The notes below the pieces were generated by a model that was not told the origin of the DNA, searched no databases, and saw only the letters and a list, made by a program, of their open reading frames with translations. A DNA stretch of 64,000 bases, taken from assembly GCA_017475265.1 (NCBI GenBank), contig JAFVFY010000056.1, positions 1-64,000 on the forward strand, read 5' to 3'. Below are positions 45,150-52,799 of the stretch, in pieces. The DNA is from Prevotella sp. GTDB lineage: Bacteria; Bacteroidota; Bacteroidia; Bacteroidales; Bacteroidaceae. The position numbers were made by a program, and so were the translations under genes. How positions within the stretch are numbered: the stretch's first letter is position 1; every line of letters starts with the position of its first letter.

Positions 45150-45300
45150 AACGGATTTGACGGATTACACGGATTGACACGAATTTTCTTTTATTTCACG
45201 AATTAGGGATAAATTCGTACAATTCGTGTAATTCGTTAAATTCGTGGTTAAATACAATTCGTCAAATTCGTGCAATTCGTCAAATTCGTTGTTAAATAAT
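45150..45300. repeat. AATTCGT iterated array before the GH25 gene
   Basis: About ten copies of AATTCGTNAAATTCGT-like units, with gaps, follow an ACGGATTTGACGGATTACAC run. They fill the gap between pfp and the GH25 gene. The same motif forms three copies upstream of purM at 59190-59290. No promoter box is evident. Confidence 0.75.
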
Positions 45301-45302
45301 TA

Positions 45303-46079
45303 GTGAGGAAACATCGCAGAAGTAGCAAAAGGACTCGCCGTCATTGGCGGGTAGTGGTGACGGTGGCATTGTTGTTCGCCGTGGTCTTCTGCGTGTTATT
45401 CTATCAGTATCGCGGTCACTGGTTACGTAAGTGGCAGTGTGAGGTGACCTATCCCAGAGGCTACGACATACACGGAATCGACATCAGCCACTACCAGGGC
45501 GACATAGACTGGGCCGAGCTACAGCGCGACGGTGCCATCGACTCCTGTCCCATCCGTTTTGTGATGATAAAGGCCACGGAGGGTGCTGACCAGGTAGACG
45601 AGAAGTTCGAGCGAAACTTCCGTAAAGCCCGCGAGCACGGCTTTACCCGTGGTGCCTACCATTTCTACAGCACCCAGTCGCCATCCATAGACCAGGCACA
45701 GGCGTTCATCAGTAAGGTTCGTCTGGAACGTGGTGACCTTCCCCCAGTTCTTGACGTGGAGAAGAAGCCCAAGGAGCAGAGCCGCGAGGACTTCCGTCGC
45801 GACATTCTCACATGGCTGCTCATGGTGGAACATCACTACGGTGTGAAGCCCATCATCTATACCTACCACAAGTTCAAGCTGGAGTATCTCGACGACTCTC
45901 TTTTCAACCAGTTTCCCTACTGGATAGCCCACTACTACGTGGACAGCGTGGAGTACCAGGGACCATGGAAGTTCTGGCAGCACACCGATGTTGGTCGTCT
46001 GCCAGGCATCGATGGCGAGGTAGACTTCAACGTCTACAACGGTTCCTACTACGACTTCCTGCAGATGACGATAAGATAA
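45303..46079 (+). CDS. GH25 family muramidase, membrane-anchored
   Basis: GH25 lysozymes cut the glycan strands of peptidoglycan. The 258-residue protein has a basic N-terminus, then a single transmembrane helix at residues about 17-36, so the catalytic domain faces the periplasm. The domain has GIDISHYQGDIDW with the catalytic Asp, FVMIKATEG, RGAYHFY and PPVLDVEKK with the catalytic Asp/Glu pair, ending in GEVDFNVYNG. All key acids are present. The start is a GTG at 45303, since no ATG precedes the helix in frame. It ends near the convergent kinase-like gene. Confidence 0.88.
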   Translation: MRKHRRSSKRTRRHWRVVVTVALLFAVVFCVLFYQYRGHWLRKWQCEVTYPRGYDIHGIDISHYQGDIDWAELQRDGAIDSCPIRFVMIKATEGADQVDEKFERNFRKAREHGFTRGAYHFYSTQSPSIDQAQAFISKVRLERGDLPPVLDVEKKPKEQSREDFRRDILTWLLMVEHHYGVKPIIYTYHKFKLEYLDDSLFNQFPYWIAHYYVDSVEYQGPWKFWQHTDVGRLPGIDGEVDFNVYNGSYYDFLQMTIR

Positions 46080-46084
46080 GCTTG

Positions 46085-46111
46085 CTGGTTTCCTAAAATC
46101 TAGGAAACCAG
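46085..46111. terminator. perfect hairpin between convergent genes
   Basis: CTGGTTTCCTA (46085-46095) pairs with TAGGAAACCAG (46101-46111), 11 bp without mismatch. There is no T tract on either side. It starts 6 bases after the GH25 stop and overlaps the last codons of the opposite gene, so it could serve both. Confidence 0.55.
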
Positions 46112-47608
46112 GTCAAGCACGAAACGAGTTCCTTTTGTAAATTCCGGGTCGACAATGATGTCGCCTTTCATCTTCATGGCCATCTGCTTACAGATGGGCA
46201 GACCCAGACCGTCGCCGTTGGTGAGGTCCTTGATTTCGAGGAAAGGCTTGAAAACATCTTCGCGCTTCTCTGCAGGAATGCCCTCACCAGTGTCTGTCAC
46301 AAGGAACTGGAAGGTATGCGGTCCTCGCTTCTTGAACTCCAGCGTGACGCTGCCGCCTTCAGGAGTGTACTTGGCGGCATTGCCCAGCAAATGACGAAGT
46401 ATGTGCGAGGTGTATTCCTTGTTGAACGTTGCCGTCATCTTTGGAGCTTTCACGTTCAGCGTCACATTACCCTTCACCTTGCCACGAATCTCGTCCATCA
46501 GCCCTTCGCAGAAGGGAGCCACTTGCACCTCTTCGGCTGCGATGTCATCGCTGGACGTTTCCTCCAATTCGGAAAGTGTCTGTATGTGACTGGAGAAGTC
46601 CTGCAATGCCTTCACCTCAGGTATTCGGCCGTCAAGCTTGCTCAACGTTGGTTCAAGCTGGGCAGAGATATTGCTAATGAACTTTGCCTTCAGGGCATTG
46701 CTCTCGTTGGCCATTCGGATGGCCTTCTTCTGCTTCCGGGAAAGGATGATGTAGCGCAACAGCACGATGCCACCTATCACCAGCACTACTGCCAAGACCA
46801 GGGCAAGGACGCCGAGTCCCACAATGGTCATCCAGCGTGTAGACAGCGTGGAGGCCTGGTCGGCAATAGTGGCCTCATGGCCGGCTATCTGTTGTTTCAA
46901 GGCTCCTGTCTCATCAGTTCTCCTCACTTCTGCGACAGAATCTTTCCATGCCATATAATTATTGTAGGACTGTGCCACCATGTTGGCACTACCGCTACGT
47001 AGACCTGCGGCAATCAGGGTCTTATAGACCTCGTCCACCTTGTCGTATTCCTTCTGGGAGGTCAACCGTCCGGCCATCTCACGGAACACAGCATTGCCCT
47101 TATCGGTCTGGCCGAAGGTATAATAGTAGATGGCTTTGTTGTATAGCAGGTCGCTGACCACGTTCTCGTCGTTGGAGGCATTGGCATATTTCTCCATGTT
47201 GTTGAGGTGGTCCTTCACGCTCTCTCCGCGTCTCATCTTCATATACATCTGCATGCGCTCCTTCGATGTCAAATAGTGGAGTGCCGCTTTTTCCGCAGCG
47301 TTCAGGCTTGAAGCCGAGATGGTCTGGTCGATGCTTCTCAGCAGTTCGAACGCCTCCATGTACAATTTCTCCTTCTGGTAATAGAGTGAGGCACCCTTCG
47401 TGCCGCACTCCACAGCCTGCTTCATCATCCCCTTGTTGGCGTAGTCACCAAAGGCTCGGATGTAATTGGAACGTGCCGAAACCATTTTACCATTCTTGCT
47501 GTCATCCTCGGCACGCTGCTCCAGTTCGCTCTTCTGGTTCTCCTGTGCAATGACAGTGGCACAGCAGAAGAGCAGGTTCAAGACGATTACTAAAAATACT
47601 CTTTTCAT
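46100..47608 (-). CDS. membrane TPR histidine-kinase-like protein lacking the usual phosphoacceptor
   Basis: A 502-residue protein: signal peptide (to about 22), a periplasmic helical TPR-like region (to about 250), a transmembrane helix near 265-290 (GLGVLALVLAVVLVIGGIV), then a kinase-like cytoplasmic part. The ATPase domain is intact: N box HLLGNAAKYTPEGG, G1 DTGEGIP, F box, G2 GLGLPICK. The dimerisation helix reads FISNISAQLEPTLS where kinases have FxSNxSHELRTPL; thus the usual His is Ala. It may be a non-phosphorylating partner or allosteric sensor. Its promoter is divergent from that of truA. I start at the ATG at 47608, which gives a clean signal peptide. Confidence 0.82.
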   Translation of the reverse strand: MKRVFLVIVLNLLFCCATVIAQENQKSELEQRAEDDSKNGKMVSARSNYIRAFGDYANKGMMKQAVECGTKGASLYYQKEKLYMEAFELLRSIDQTISASSLNAAEKAALHYLTSKERMQMYMKMRRGESVKDHLNNMEKYANASNDENVVSDLLYNKAIYYYTFGQTDKGNAVFREMAGRLTSQKEYDKVDEVYKTLIAAGLRSGSANMVAQSYNNYMAWKDSVAEVRRTDETGALKQQIAGHEATIADQASTLSTRWMTIVGLGVLALVLAVVLVIGGIVLLRYIILSRKQKKAIRMANESNALKAKFISNISAQLEPTLSKLDGRIPEVKALQDFSSHIQTLSELEETSSDDIAAEEVQVAPFCEGLMDEIRGKVKGNVTLNVKAPKMTATFNKEYTSHILRHLLGNAAKYTPEGGSVTLEFKKRGPHTFQFLVTDTGEGIPAEKREDVFKPFLEIKDLTNGDGLGLPICKQMAMKMKGDIIVDPEFTKGTRFVLDLVS

Positions 47609-47641
47609 ATACTCTATATCATTCTTTCTTCTTGTGGACTG

Positions 47642-47673
47642 CAAAAGTACACAGAAATCGGCGAACCGCCAAA
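47642..47673 (-). promoter_or_regulatory. promoter of the kinase-like gene
   Basis: On the minus strand TTTG (47673-47670), 20 bases, then TACTTTTG (47649-47642). It is divergent from the truA promoter and only 36 bases away. Confidence 0.75.
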
Positions 47674-47709
47674 TGTTTCATGGTTTTTCTTTGAAAAAGA
47701 TGCAACTGC

Positions 47710-47740
47710 TTTGTCGTTTCAGGAAAAAGTAGTACCTTTG
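47710..47740 (+). promoter_or_regulatory. promoter of truA
   Basis: TTTG (47710-47713), 19 bases, then TACCTTTG (47733-47740); the ATG follows at 47793. Confidence 0.75.
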
Positions 47741-47792
47741 CCGCCACATTGCGAAATCAAACGAAGGTACTCAGCATTAGGCCCAAGAATAT

Positions 47793-48545
47793 ATGCGTTA
47801 CTTCATAACCCTCAGCTACGACGGAACCCGATACCACGGGTGGCAGGTGCAGCCCAACGGCATCTCCGTACAGGGCGAGCTGCAGCGTGCGCTCTCGCTC
47901 ATCCTGCGCCAGGACATACAGGTGACAGGGGCAGGACGTACGGACACAGGGGTACATGCCAGGATGATGGTGGCGCATTTCGACCTCAATTCTCAAACCT
48001 CAAATCTCAATTCTCAATTCTCAATTCTCAGCCAGCTGGTCTACAAGCTGAACCGGCTACTACCTAGCGACATTGCGATACAGAAGATTGAACCTGTGAG
48101 CGATGACCTTCACGCACGTTTCTCAGCTACGTCGCGCACCTACCGCTACTTCATCCACACGTGCAAGTCGCCGTTCGTGAGACATTATTCCTGGCAAACG
48201 CACTATGCGCTAGACTTCCCGCTGATGAACGAGGCGGCGGCGATGCTACTGGAGTACGACGATTTTGGGGCTTTCTGCAAGAGTCATGCCGACGTGAAGA
48301 CCACGCTCTGCAAAGTCACCCACGCCCAGTGGCACCAGACATCGGACAGCGAATGGTACTTCGAGATTACCGCCAACCGATTCCTCCGTAACATGGTGCG
48401 GGCTGTCGTTGGTACGCTCATCGACGTGGGCCGTCACCGACTCTCCCTCGATGACTTCCGCAAGGTCATCGAGGGCAAACGACGCACGGAGGCTGGCGAA
48501 TCAATGCCCGCCAACGCCCTTTTCCTTGAAAACATTACCTATTAA
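47793..48545 (+). CDS. truA: tRNA pseudouridine(38-40) synthase TruA
   Basis: TruA isomerises uridines 38-40 in the tRNA anticodon arm. The product has 250 residues. YDGTRYHGWQVQP and AGRTDTGVHA, with the catalytic Asp, are at the N-terminus; TYRYFIHT and RFLRNMVRAVVGTLIDVG are later conserved blocks. About 17 residues, positions 64-80 (DLNSQTSNLNSQFSILSQ), are encoded by iterated CTCAATTCT repeats and seem inserted just after the catalytic loop, in a linker. Enough of the fold is intact that the enzyme is probably active. argD follows 14 bases later. Confidence 0.92.
   Translation: MRYFITLSYDGTRYHGWQVQPNGISVQGELQRALSLILRQDIQVTGAGRTDTGVHARMMVAHFDLNSQTSNLNSQFSILSQLVYKLNRLLPSDIAIQKIEPVSDDLHARFSATSRTYRYFIHTCKSPFVRHYSWQTHYALDFPLMNEAAAMLLEYDDFGAFCKSHADVKTTLCKVTHAQWHQTSDSEWYFEITANRFLRNMVRAVVGTLIDVGRHRLSLDDFRKVIEGKRRTEAGESMPANALFLENITY
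47984..48030. repeat. in-frame CTCAATTCT array in truA
   Basis: Five or six units of TCTCAATTCTCAA or close variants; frame kept. Same family as at 49697 in the next intergenic gap. Confidence 0.85.
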
Positions 48546-48559
48546 ATAAAAACGACACA

Positions 48560-49696
48560 ATGATGAAACTATTCGACGTTTACCCCTTGTTTGACGTGAA
48601 CATCGTTCGCGGAGAGGGATGCAAAGTGTGGGACGACAAAGGCCAGGAGTACCTGGACCTCTACGGGGGGCATGCCGTCATCAGCATCGGTCACTGCCAC
48701 CCCCACTATGTGAAACAAGTGACCAGCCAGCTGAACCAGCTGGGCTTCTACTCCAACTCCGTGAAGAACGAGCTGCAGGTAGAGCTGGCCAAGCGTCTGG
48801 GCCGTCTCTGTGGTTACGACGACTACCAGCTTTTCCTCGTGAACAGTGGTGCCGAGGCCAACGAGAACGCTCTGAAGCTGGCATCGTTCAAGACCGGCAA
48901 GACCCGTGTGCTGTCGTGTGAGAAGGCTTTCCACGGACGTACTAGCCTCGCCGTGGAGGTGACCAACAACCCGAAGATTGTGGCACCCATCAACGATAAC
49001 GGCCACGTGACCTTCCTGCCCTATAACGACCCGGAGCCTTGGGAGCGTGAGCTGGAGAAAGGCGATGTGTGTGCCGTCGTCCTGGAGTGCATACAGGGTG
49101 TGGGCGGCATTCAGGTGGCCACGGCGGAGTTTGCCCAGCGGTTGTCGGCAGCCTGCAAGAAGGCTGGAGCCGTACTTATCTGCGACGAAATCCAGTGTGG
49201 CTACGGACGTTCTGGACGGTTCTTCGCCCACCAGTGGCTCGACATCCGTCCCGACATCATCACCGTGGCCAAGGGCATCGCCAACGGATTCCCCATGTCG
49301 GCAGTACTTATCTCGCCTGACTTCGAGCCCGTCTACGGACAGCTGGGAACCACCTTCGGAGGCAACCACCTGGCATGTTCTGCAGCACTGGCCGTGCTCG
49401 ATGTGATGGAGCAGGAACAGCTTGTGGAGAACGCTCGCACGGTGGGTGACTACCTGATGGAGAAAATTGCCCAACTGAACAATAATAATATAAAAGAGGT
49501 ACGCGGGCGAGGACTGATGATTGGCATCGAGCTGAACGTTCCGCAGAAGCCTGTGCGCGAGAAACTGCTCTATGAACAGCACGCCTTCACCGGTTGCTCG
49601 GGACAAAATGTGCTGCGACTGCTGCCACCGCTGACGTTCACCCGCGAAATGGCCGACGACTTCGTCAGTAGACTGGAGAAAGCACTTCAAGCATAA
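48560..49696 (+). CDS. argD: acetylornithine aminotransferase family enzyme
   Basis: A class III PLP aminotransferase of 378 residues, catalysing acetylornithine:2-oxoglutarate transfer in arginine synthesis. Motifs: YLDLYGGHAVISIGHCHP near the start, NSGAEANENALKLAS, KAFHGRTSLAVEVT, ICDEIQCGYGRSG and TVAKGIANGFPMSA with PLP-binding Lys238. It lacks an N-terminal extension. Close relatives act on succinylornithine in Bacteroidetes (N-succinyl pathway), so the exact acyl group is open. It lies between truA and proC on one strand. Confidence 0.88.
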   Translation: MMKLFDVYPLFDVNIVRGEGCKVWDDKGQEYLDLYGGHAVISIGHCHPHYVKQVTSQLNQLGFYSNSVKNELQVELAKRLGRLCGYDDYQLFLVNSGAEANENALKLASFKTGKTRVLSCEKAFHGRTSLAVEVTNNPKIVAPINDNGHVTFLPYNDPEPWERELEKGDVCAVVLECIQGVGGIQVATAEFAQRLSAACKKAGAVLICDEIQCGYGRSGRFFAHQWLDIRPDIITVAKGIANGFPMSAVLISPDFEPVYGQLGTTFGGNHLACSAALAVLDVMEQEQLVENARTVGDYLMEKIAQLNNNNIKEVRGRGLMIGIELNVPQKPVREKLLYEQHAFTGCSGQNVLRLLPPLTFTREMADDFVSRLEKALQA

Positions 49697-49738
49697 ACCT
49701 CAAATCTCAATCCTCAATTCTCAAATCTCAAATCTCAA
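49697..49738. repeat. CTCAAATCTCAA array between argD and proC
   Basis: Four units with spacing of 8-10 bases fill the complete gap from the argD stop to the proC ATG. No promoter box lies within it. Confidence 0.8.
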
Positions 49739-50527
49739 ATGAAGATTACAATGATAGGAGCTGGTGCCATGGGTGGCACCACCGTGGAAGGCCTGGTGAA
49801 ATGCGGAGCCTTCGCCCTGACAGACATCACCGTCAGCGACCCGTCGACTGCGGTAGTAGAGAAATTCAAAAGCCTCGGCGTGAACACCACCACCGACAAC
49901 GCCACTGCGGCCCGCGAGGCCGACGTGGTGTGCGTCTGTGTAAAGCCTTGGCTGGTGGAGCGTGTGCTGACGGGCATCAAGGAAGCACTCTCCCCTACCC
50001 GACAGCTACTCGTAGTTATCGCCGCCGGAGTTTCGTCACAGAACATCAAAACTTGGCTGGGTGAGCAGTGCCCCCCGCTGTTCCTCGTCATCCCCAACAT
50101 CGCCATTGCGCAACTCTCGTCCATGACTTTCATCGTGCCCGTAGGTACAACTGAAGAACAGACGGCGGTCATCAACGGTATCTTCTCGAAGATGGGTCAC
50201 ACGCTGCTCACCGACGAACAGCACCTCCCTGCCGGCACCACGCTGGCCTCCTGTGGCATAGCCTACGCCATGCGTTACATCCGTGCTGCCTCAGAAGGCG
50301 GTGTGGAGCTGGGCTTCCGTGCCAATGATGCCAAGGAGATAGTAATGCAGACCATGCTTGGAGCCGTGAAGCTACTGGAAGCCAGTGGCTTACACCCCGA
50401 GGCAGCCATCGACCTCGTCACCACTCCGGGCGGAGTAACCATCAAGGGCCTGAACGAAATGGAGCACGCCGGGTTCACCTCCAGCGTCATCCGCGGCCTG
50501 AAGGCCGGGCTCAGCAGTTCCCGCTGA
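49739..50527 (+). CDS. proC: pyrroline-5-carboxylate reductase
   Basis: Reduces pyrroline-5-carboxylate to proline with NAD(P)H. The 262-residue length fits the family. GAGAMGGTTVEGLV is the Rossmann nucleotide loop near the N-terminus, VCVCVKPW and VVIAAGVSSQNIKTWL are the next blocks, and the C-terminal helical domain has TTPGGVTIKGLNEMEHAGF. Together with argD, it places two steps of the glutamate-arginine-proline group in one run. An AT-rich spacer with a promoter for the next pair follows. Confidence 0.93.
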   Translation: MKITMIGAGAMGGTTVEGLVKCGAFALTDITVSDPSTAVVEKFKSLGVNTTTDNATAAREADVVCVCVKPWLVERVLTGIKEALSPTRQLLVVIAAGVSSQNIKTWLGEQCPPLFLVIPNIAIAQLSSMTFIVPVGTTEEQTAVINGIFSKMGHTLLTDEQHLPAGTTLASCGIAYAMRYIRAASEGGVELGFRANDAKEIVMQTMLGAVKLLEASGLHPEAAIDLVTTPGGVTIKGLNEMEHAGFTSSVIRGLKAGLSSSR

Positions 50528-50576
50528 GAAAAAGTCGTATGTTGAAGCGGAATAATTATTCTTAAAAATTTTTACG

Positions 50577-50600
50577 TTTCAGAAAGTCTTCGTATCTTTG
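50577..50600 (+). promoter_or_regulatory. promoter of the coupled unknown gene pair
   Basis: TATCTTTG (50593-50600) is a clear -7 box; the -33 element is degenerate. The first start codon is 69 bases downstream. Confidence 0.6.
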
Positions 50601-50668
50601 CAGCCACCTAGCAGACAGTTATTTGGAAGATTCCGGGAAATGGGTATTATTTAAAACAAGAATGTATT

Positions 50669-51175
50669 ATGTGTACATATACTTTCACGCTCGATGACAA
50701 TCTTGTGAGCAGAATCAGCCCTCAGTTCAGCAGCAGAAAGTCGATGCAGCAATGGCTGCAGAGAGAATTGGAGCTACTGCTGATTCACCACGCAGAGGCT
50801 CTTGCACCCCTCGACAAGGAAAAGGAGCATGTTCGCCTGTCTGACAAGATTGAAGAGTTACGGCATCTTTCTTATGGCTGGGATGGTATGTCGGCCTTGC
50901 CGCCGTCAAGTGAGGCGCTTGGTCAAGCTATGGAGATGATAGACAGTATGCCAGAGGAACTGTTGCGCTATTGCGCCCTTTTCCCCGCCAACGATTCCAA
51001 TGTTTATTTGCAAGGCAAGTTCCCCGCAGGAAGGTTGACGGCATATCTCGATGGCAAAACTATAACCTATATCCTGAAAAGTAACGGCACGACACTGGAA
51101 AGTCTGAGCACTACAGTTGATAGAGCTGCCATACGCCACCTGTCAGAAAAAATCAAGGTACATTGCATGGCATGA
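50669..51175 (+). CDS. unrecognised protein, first gene of a coupled pair
   Basis: A 168-residue soluble protein with no signal or membrane segment. The N-terminus (MCTYTFTLDDNLVSRISPQF and a following helix with MQQWLQRELELLLIHH) resembles DNA-binding or antitoxin N-terminal ribbons in Bacteroidetes. The middle has LSYGWDGMSALPPSS, a Gly-Trp-Asp-Gly motif known to me from several uncharacterised families, then strand-rich sequence. The stop overlaps the next start as ATGA (51172-51175), so the two are translationally coupled. I do not assign a function; an immunity or antitoxin role is a hypothesis from the size and coupling. Confidence 0.65.
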   Translation: MCTYTFTLDDNLVSRISPQFSSRKSMQQWLQRELELLLIHHAEALAPLDKEKEHVRLSDKIEELRHLSYGWDGMSALPPSSEALGQAMEMIDSMPEELLRYCALFPANDSNVYLQGKFPAGRLTAYLDGKTITYILKSNGTTLESLSTTVDRAAIRHLSEKIKVHCMA

Positions 51176-51687
51176 GAAGGGACAAGAGAATCGACTACTC
51201 GGCTGACCACATAACCGACGACGAGGTTATCATACGTCTGCTCTGCTCACCATTATACTACGACGAGACAACAGGACAGGTAAACATTGATGCCTTTGAC
51301 CTCAGGATGATGGGGCGTCTGCAAGACCAGCCAGAACACTTTGCCTCCATCGGGCGCGAAAACAAGTTCCAAGACGATGACGAAAAGCAACGCTATCTCC
51401 AGTTCGGCTATGCGGTATGGGACGACAAAGAATGGAATCACAATCGGTACTACGGTTATGGCACCCTACTTGCCAGCCAAGCCAGGGGCGTAAGCCGCAA
51501 GATAGAATTGTGGCCTTTAGTCGGCAGTCCTGCTTATCACGCCGGCATATTTTACGCAGATTCAGACGATAACTATTTCAAGGGGCCGCTACCTAAGAAT
51601 GACCCAGAGATTCTCGAAATGCTCTCAGGCCTTGTCGCACTTATCGAAGACAACATCCATGTTGCACCTTCACGGGACAAGAAGTAA
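51172..51687 (+). CDS. unrecognised protein, second gene of a coupled pair
   Basis: A 171-residue soluble protein. I use ATG 51172 (ATGA overlap); TTG at 51163 is an alternative. The N-terminal third (ITDDEVIIRLLCSPLYYDETTGQVNIDAF) recalls families found beside GWDG-type proteins, and the rest has GYGTLLASQARGVSRKIELWPLV and HAGIFYADSDD with two candidate catalytic or metal residues (His, Asp). No enzymatic family is recognised. With the partner it looks like a self-contained two-gene module with its own promoter, ending before the epimerase promoter. Confidence 0.62.
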   Translation: MRRDKRIDYSADHITDDEVIIRLLCSPLYYDETTGQVNIDAFDLRMMGRLQDQPEHFASIGRENKFQDDDEKQRYLQFGYAVWDDKEWNHNRYYGYGTLLASQARGVSRKIELWPLVGSPAYHAGIFYADSDDNYFKGPLPKNDPEILEMLSGLVALIEDNIHVAPSRDKK

Positions 51688-51807
51688 GAATAATACCGCT
51701 CAGGCTGATTTGTCGCTGGCATCCCGTAGAAGGGTGGCGCTTGCATTTGCGTAGTGAGTGACAGGTGTGTGAAAAAAGTGAAACAAAAATAACTTAATGG
51801 ATAAAAG

Positions 51808-51839
51808 TTTGGCCGTGATAGAATTATTTAGTACCTTTG
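51808..51839 (+). promoter_or_regulatory. promoter of the epimerase/decarboxylase operon
   Basis: TTTG (51808-51811), 20 bases, then TACCTTTG (51832-51839); the ATG follows 39 bases later. Confidence 0.75.
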
Positions 51840-51878
51840 CGGCAAATTTGAATATTTATAAATTAACTTTATTTTGAT

Positions 51879-52286
51879 ATGAAGATTTCACACATTGAGC
51901 ATCTGGGCATTGCCGTCCAGAGTATTGAAGAGAGCCTGCCGTTCTTCACAGACGTGCTGGGCCTGGAGTGTTATGCAACAGAGGTCGTTGAAGACCAGAA
52001 AGTGAAGACCGCCTTCCTGAAGTGCGGTGAGGTGAAGCTGGAGCTGCTGGAGCCCACAAGCCCCGAGAGCACCATCCAGAAGTGGCTCGACAAGGGCAAC
52101 AAGGGTGTGCACCACGTAGCCTTCTGCATCGAGGACGGTGTGGCCAACGCACTGGCCGAGGTCGGCGAAAAGGGCATACGCCTCATCGACCAGGCTCCCC
52201 GCAAGGGTGCCGAGGGACTCAACATCGCCTTCCTCCACCCGAAGAGCACCTGCGGAATCCTCACAGAACTCTGCGAACACCCCTAA
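51879..52286 (+). CDS. mce: methylmalonyl-CoA epimerase
   Basis: A 135-residue metal-dependent VOC-fold enzyme that interconverts (R)- and (S)-methylmalonyl-CoA. IEHLGIAVQSIEESLPFF has the first metal-binding His; KLELLEPTSPESTIQKWL has a family block and its Glu; GVHHVAFCIEDG contributes another His. The product is a complete small epimerase, not a fusion. It begins an operon with the decarboxylase alpha subunit, interrupted by the four-helix-bundle gene with its repeat arms. Confidence 0.92.
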   Translation: MKISHIEHLGIAVQSIEESLPFFTDVLGLECYATEVVEDQKVKTAFLKCGEVKLELLEPTSPESTIQKWLDKGNKGVHHVAFCIEDGVANALAEVGEKGIRLIDQAPRKGAEGLNIAFLHPKSTCGILTELCEHP

Positions 52287-52288
52287 GG

Positions 52289-52323
52289 CGATTTTCGATT
52301 TAACGATTTTCGATTTTCGATTT
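52289..52323. repeat. left arm of the palindromic element holding the four-helix gene
   Basis: CGATTTTCGATTTAACGATT and further CGATTTTCGATTT, ending at the CGATTTAGCTGC junction. It is complementary to 52726-52760 with few mismatches. The arm belongs to the same family as those at 23388 and 23966. Confidence 0.85.
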
Positions 52324-52343
52324 AGCTGCACATTGGGCTGAGC

Positions 52344-52724
52344 ATGACGGAATTGGAACTAAAAGAACGGTTTAGGGCGTTCTCTATCAGAATCGTTAAG
52401 ATGGTGGATGCTATGCCTAACACCATTTCGTCGGTCGCTATTGCCAAACAAGTTGTGAGGTCAGGCACATCGCCATACGCTAATTATCGAGCGGCATGTT
52501 TGGGCAAGTCTGACAAAGACTTCCTCAACAAGCTGGAAATGGTGGAAGAGGAACTTGATGAAACAGGCCAGTGGCTCGACATCATCATTTCGACAGAGAT
52601 GCTGCCTCAGCCAAGGATTCAGCCCCTTTATGAGGAGAGTCAGGAACTGCAGAAAATCATTGCAAAATCCATCCTCACAATGAAACGCAAATTAGGCGAA
52701 TACCCACCACTGCCGGCAAAGTAA
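52344..52724 (+). CDS. four-helix-bundle protein (S23/IVP family)
   Basis: The 126-residue protein has helices with RFRAFSIRIVKMVDAMPNT, AIAKQVVRSGTSPYANYRAA, DFLNKLEMVEEELDETGQWL and a last helix with ELQKIIAKSILTMKRKL, the TIGR02436 pattern. In other bacteria this family is found inside 23S rRNA intervening sequences and scattered in genomes; its role is not known. Here it lies between the arms of an inverted repeat, in the middle of the epimerase-decarboxylase operon, which suggests that the gene moved in with its palindrome. Start at the ATG at 52344, 20 bases after the left arm. Confidence 0.88.
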   Translation: MTELELKERFRAFSIRIVKMVDAMPNTISSVAIAKQVVRSGTSPYANYRAACLGKSDKDFLNKLEMVEEELDETGQWLDIIISTEMLPQPRIQPLYEESQELQKIIAKSILTMKRKLGEYPPLPAK

Positions 52725-52725
52725 C

Positions 52726-52796
52726 AAATCGAAAATCGAAAATATTGTAAATCGAAAATAAATAGATAATAAATCAATAAAAATAATCGTAAATCA
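52726..52796. repeat. right arm of the palindromic element around the four-helix gene
   Basis: AAATCGAAAATCGAAAATAT then GTAAATCGAAAATAAATAG pairs with the left arm at 52289-52323; further AATCGTAAATC continues to the next ATG. Only about 1 base separates the four-helix stop and this arm. Confidence 0.8.
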
Positions 52797-52799
52797 AAG

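Noticed and set aside
45150..45300. Possible CRISPR array
   Set aside because: Units are short and imperfect, there are no unique spacers of constant length, and no cas genes are near. The same holds for the arrays at 59187 and 33220.
46085..46111. Called as a definite terminator
   Set aside because: The stem is perfect, but there is no T tract; kept only as a moderate call.
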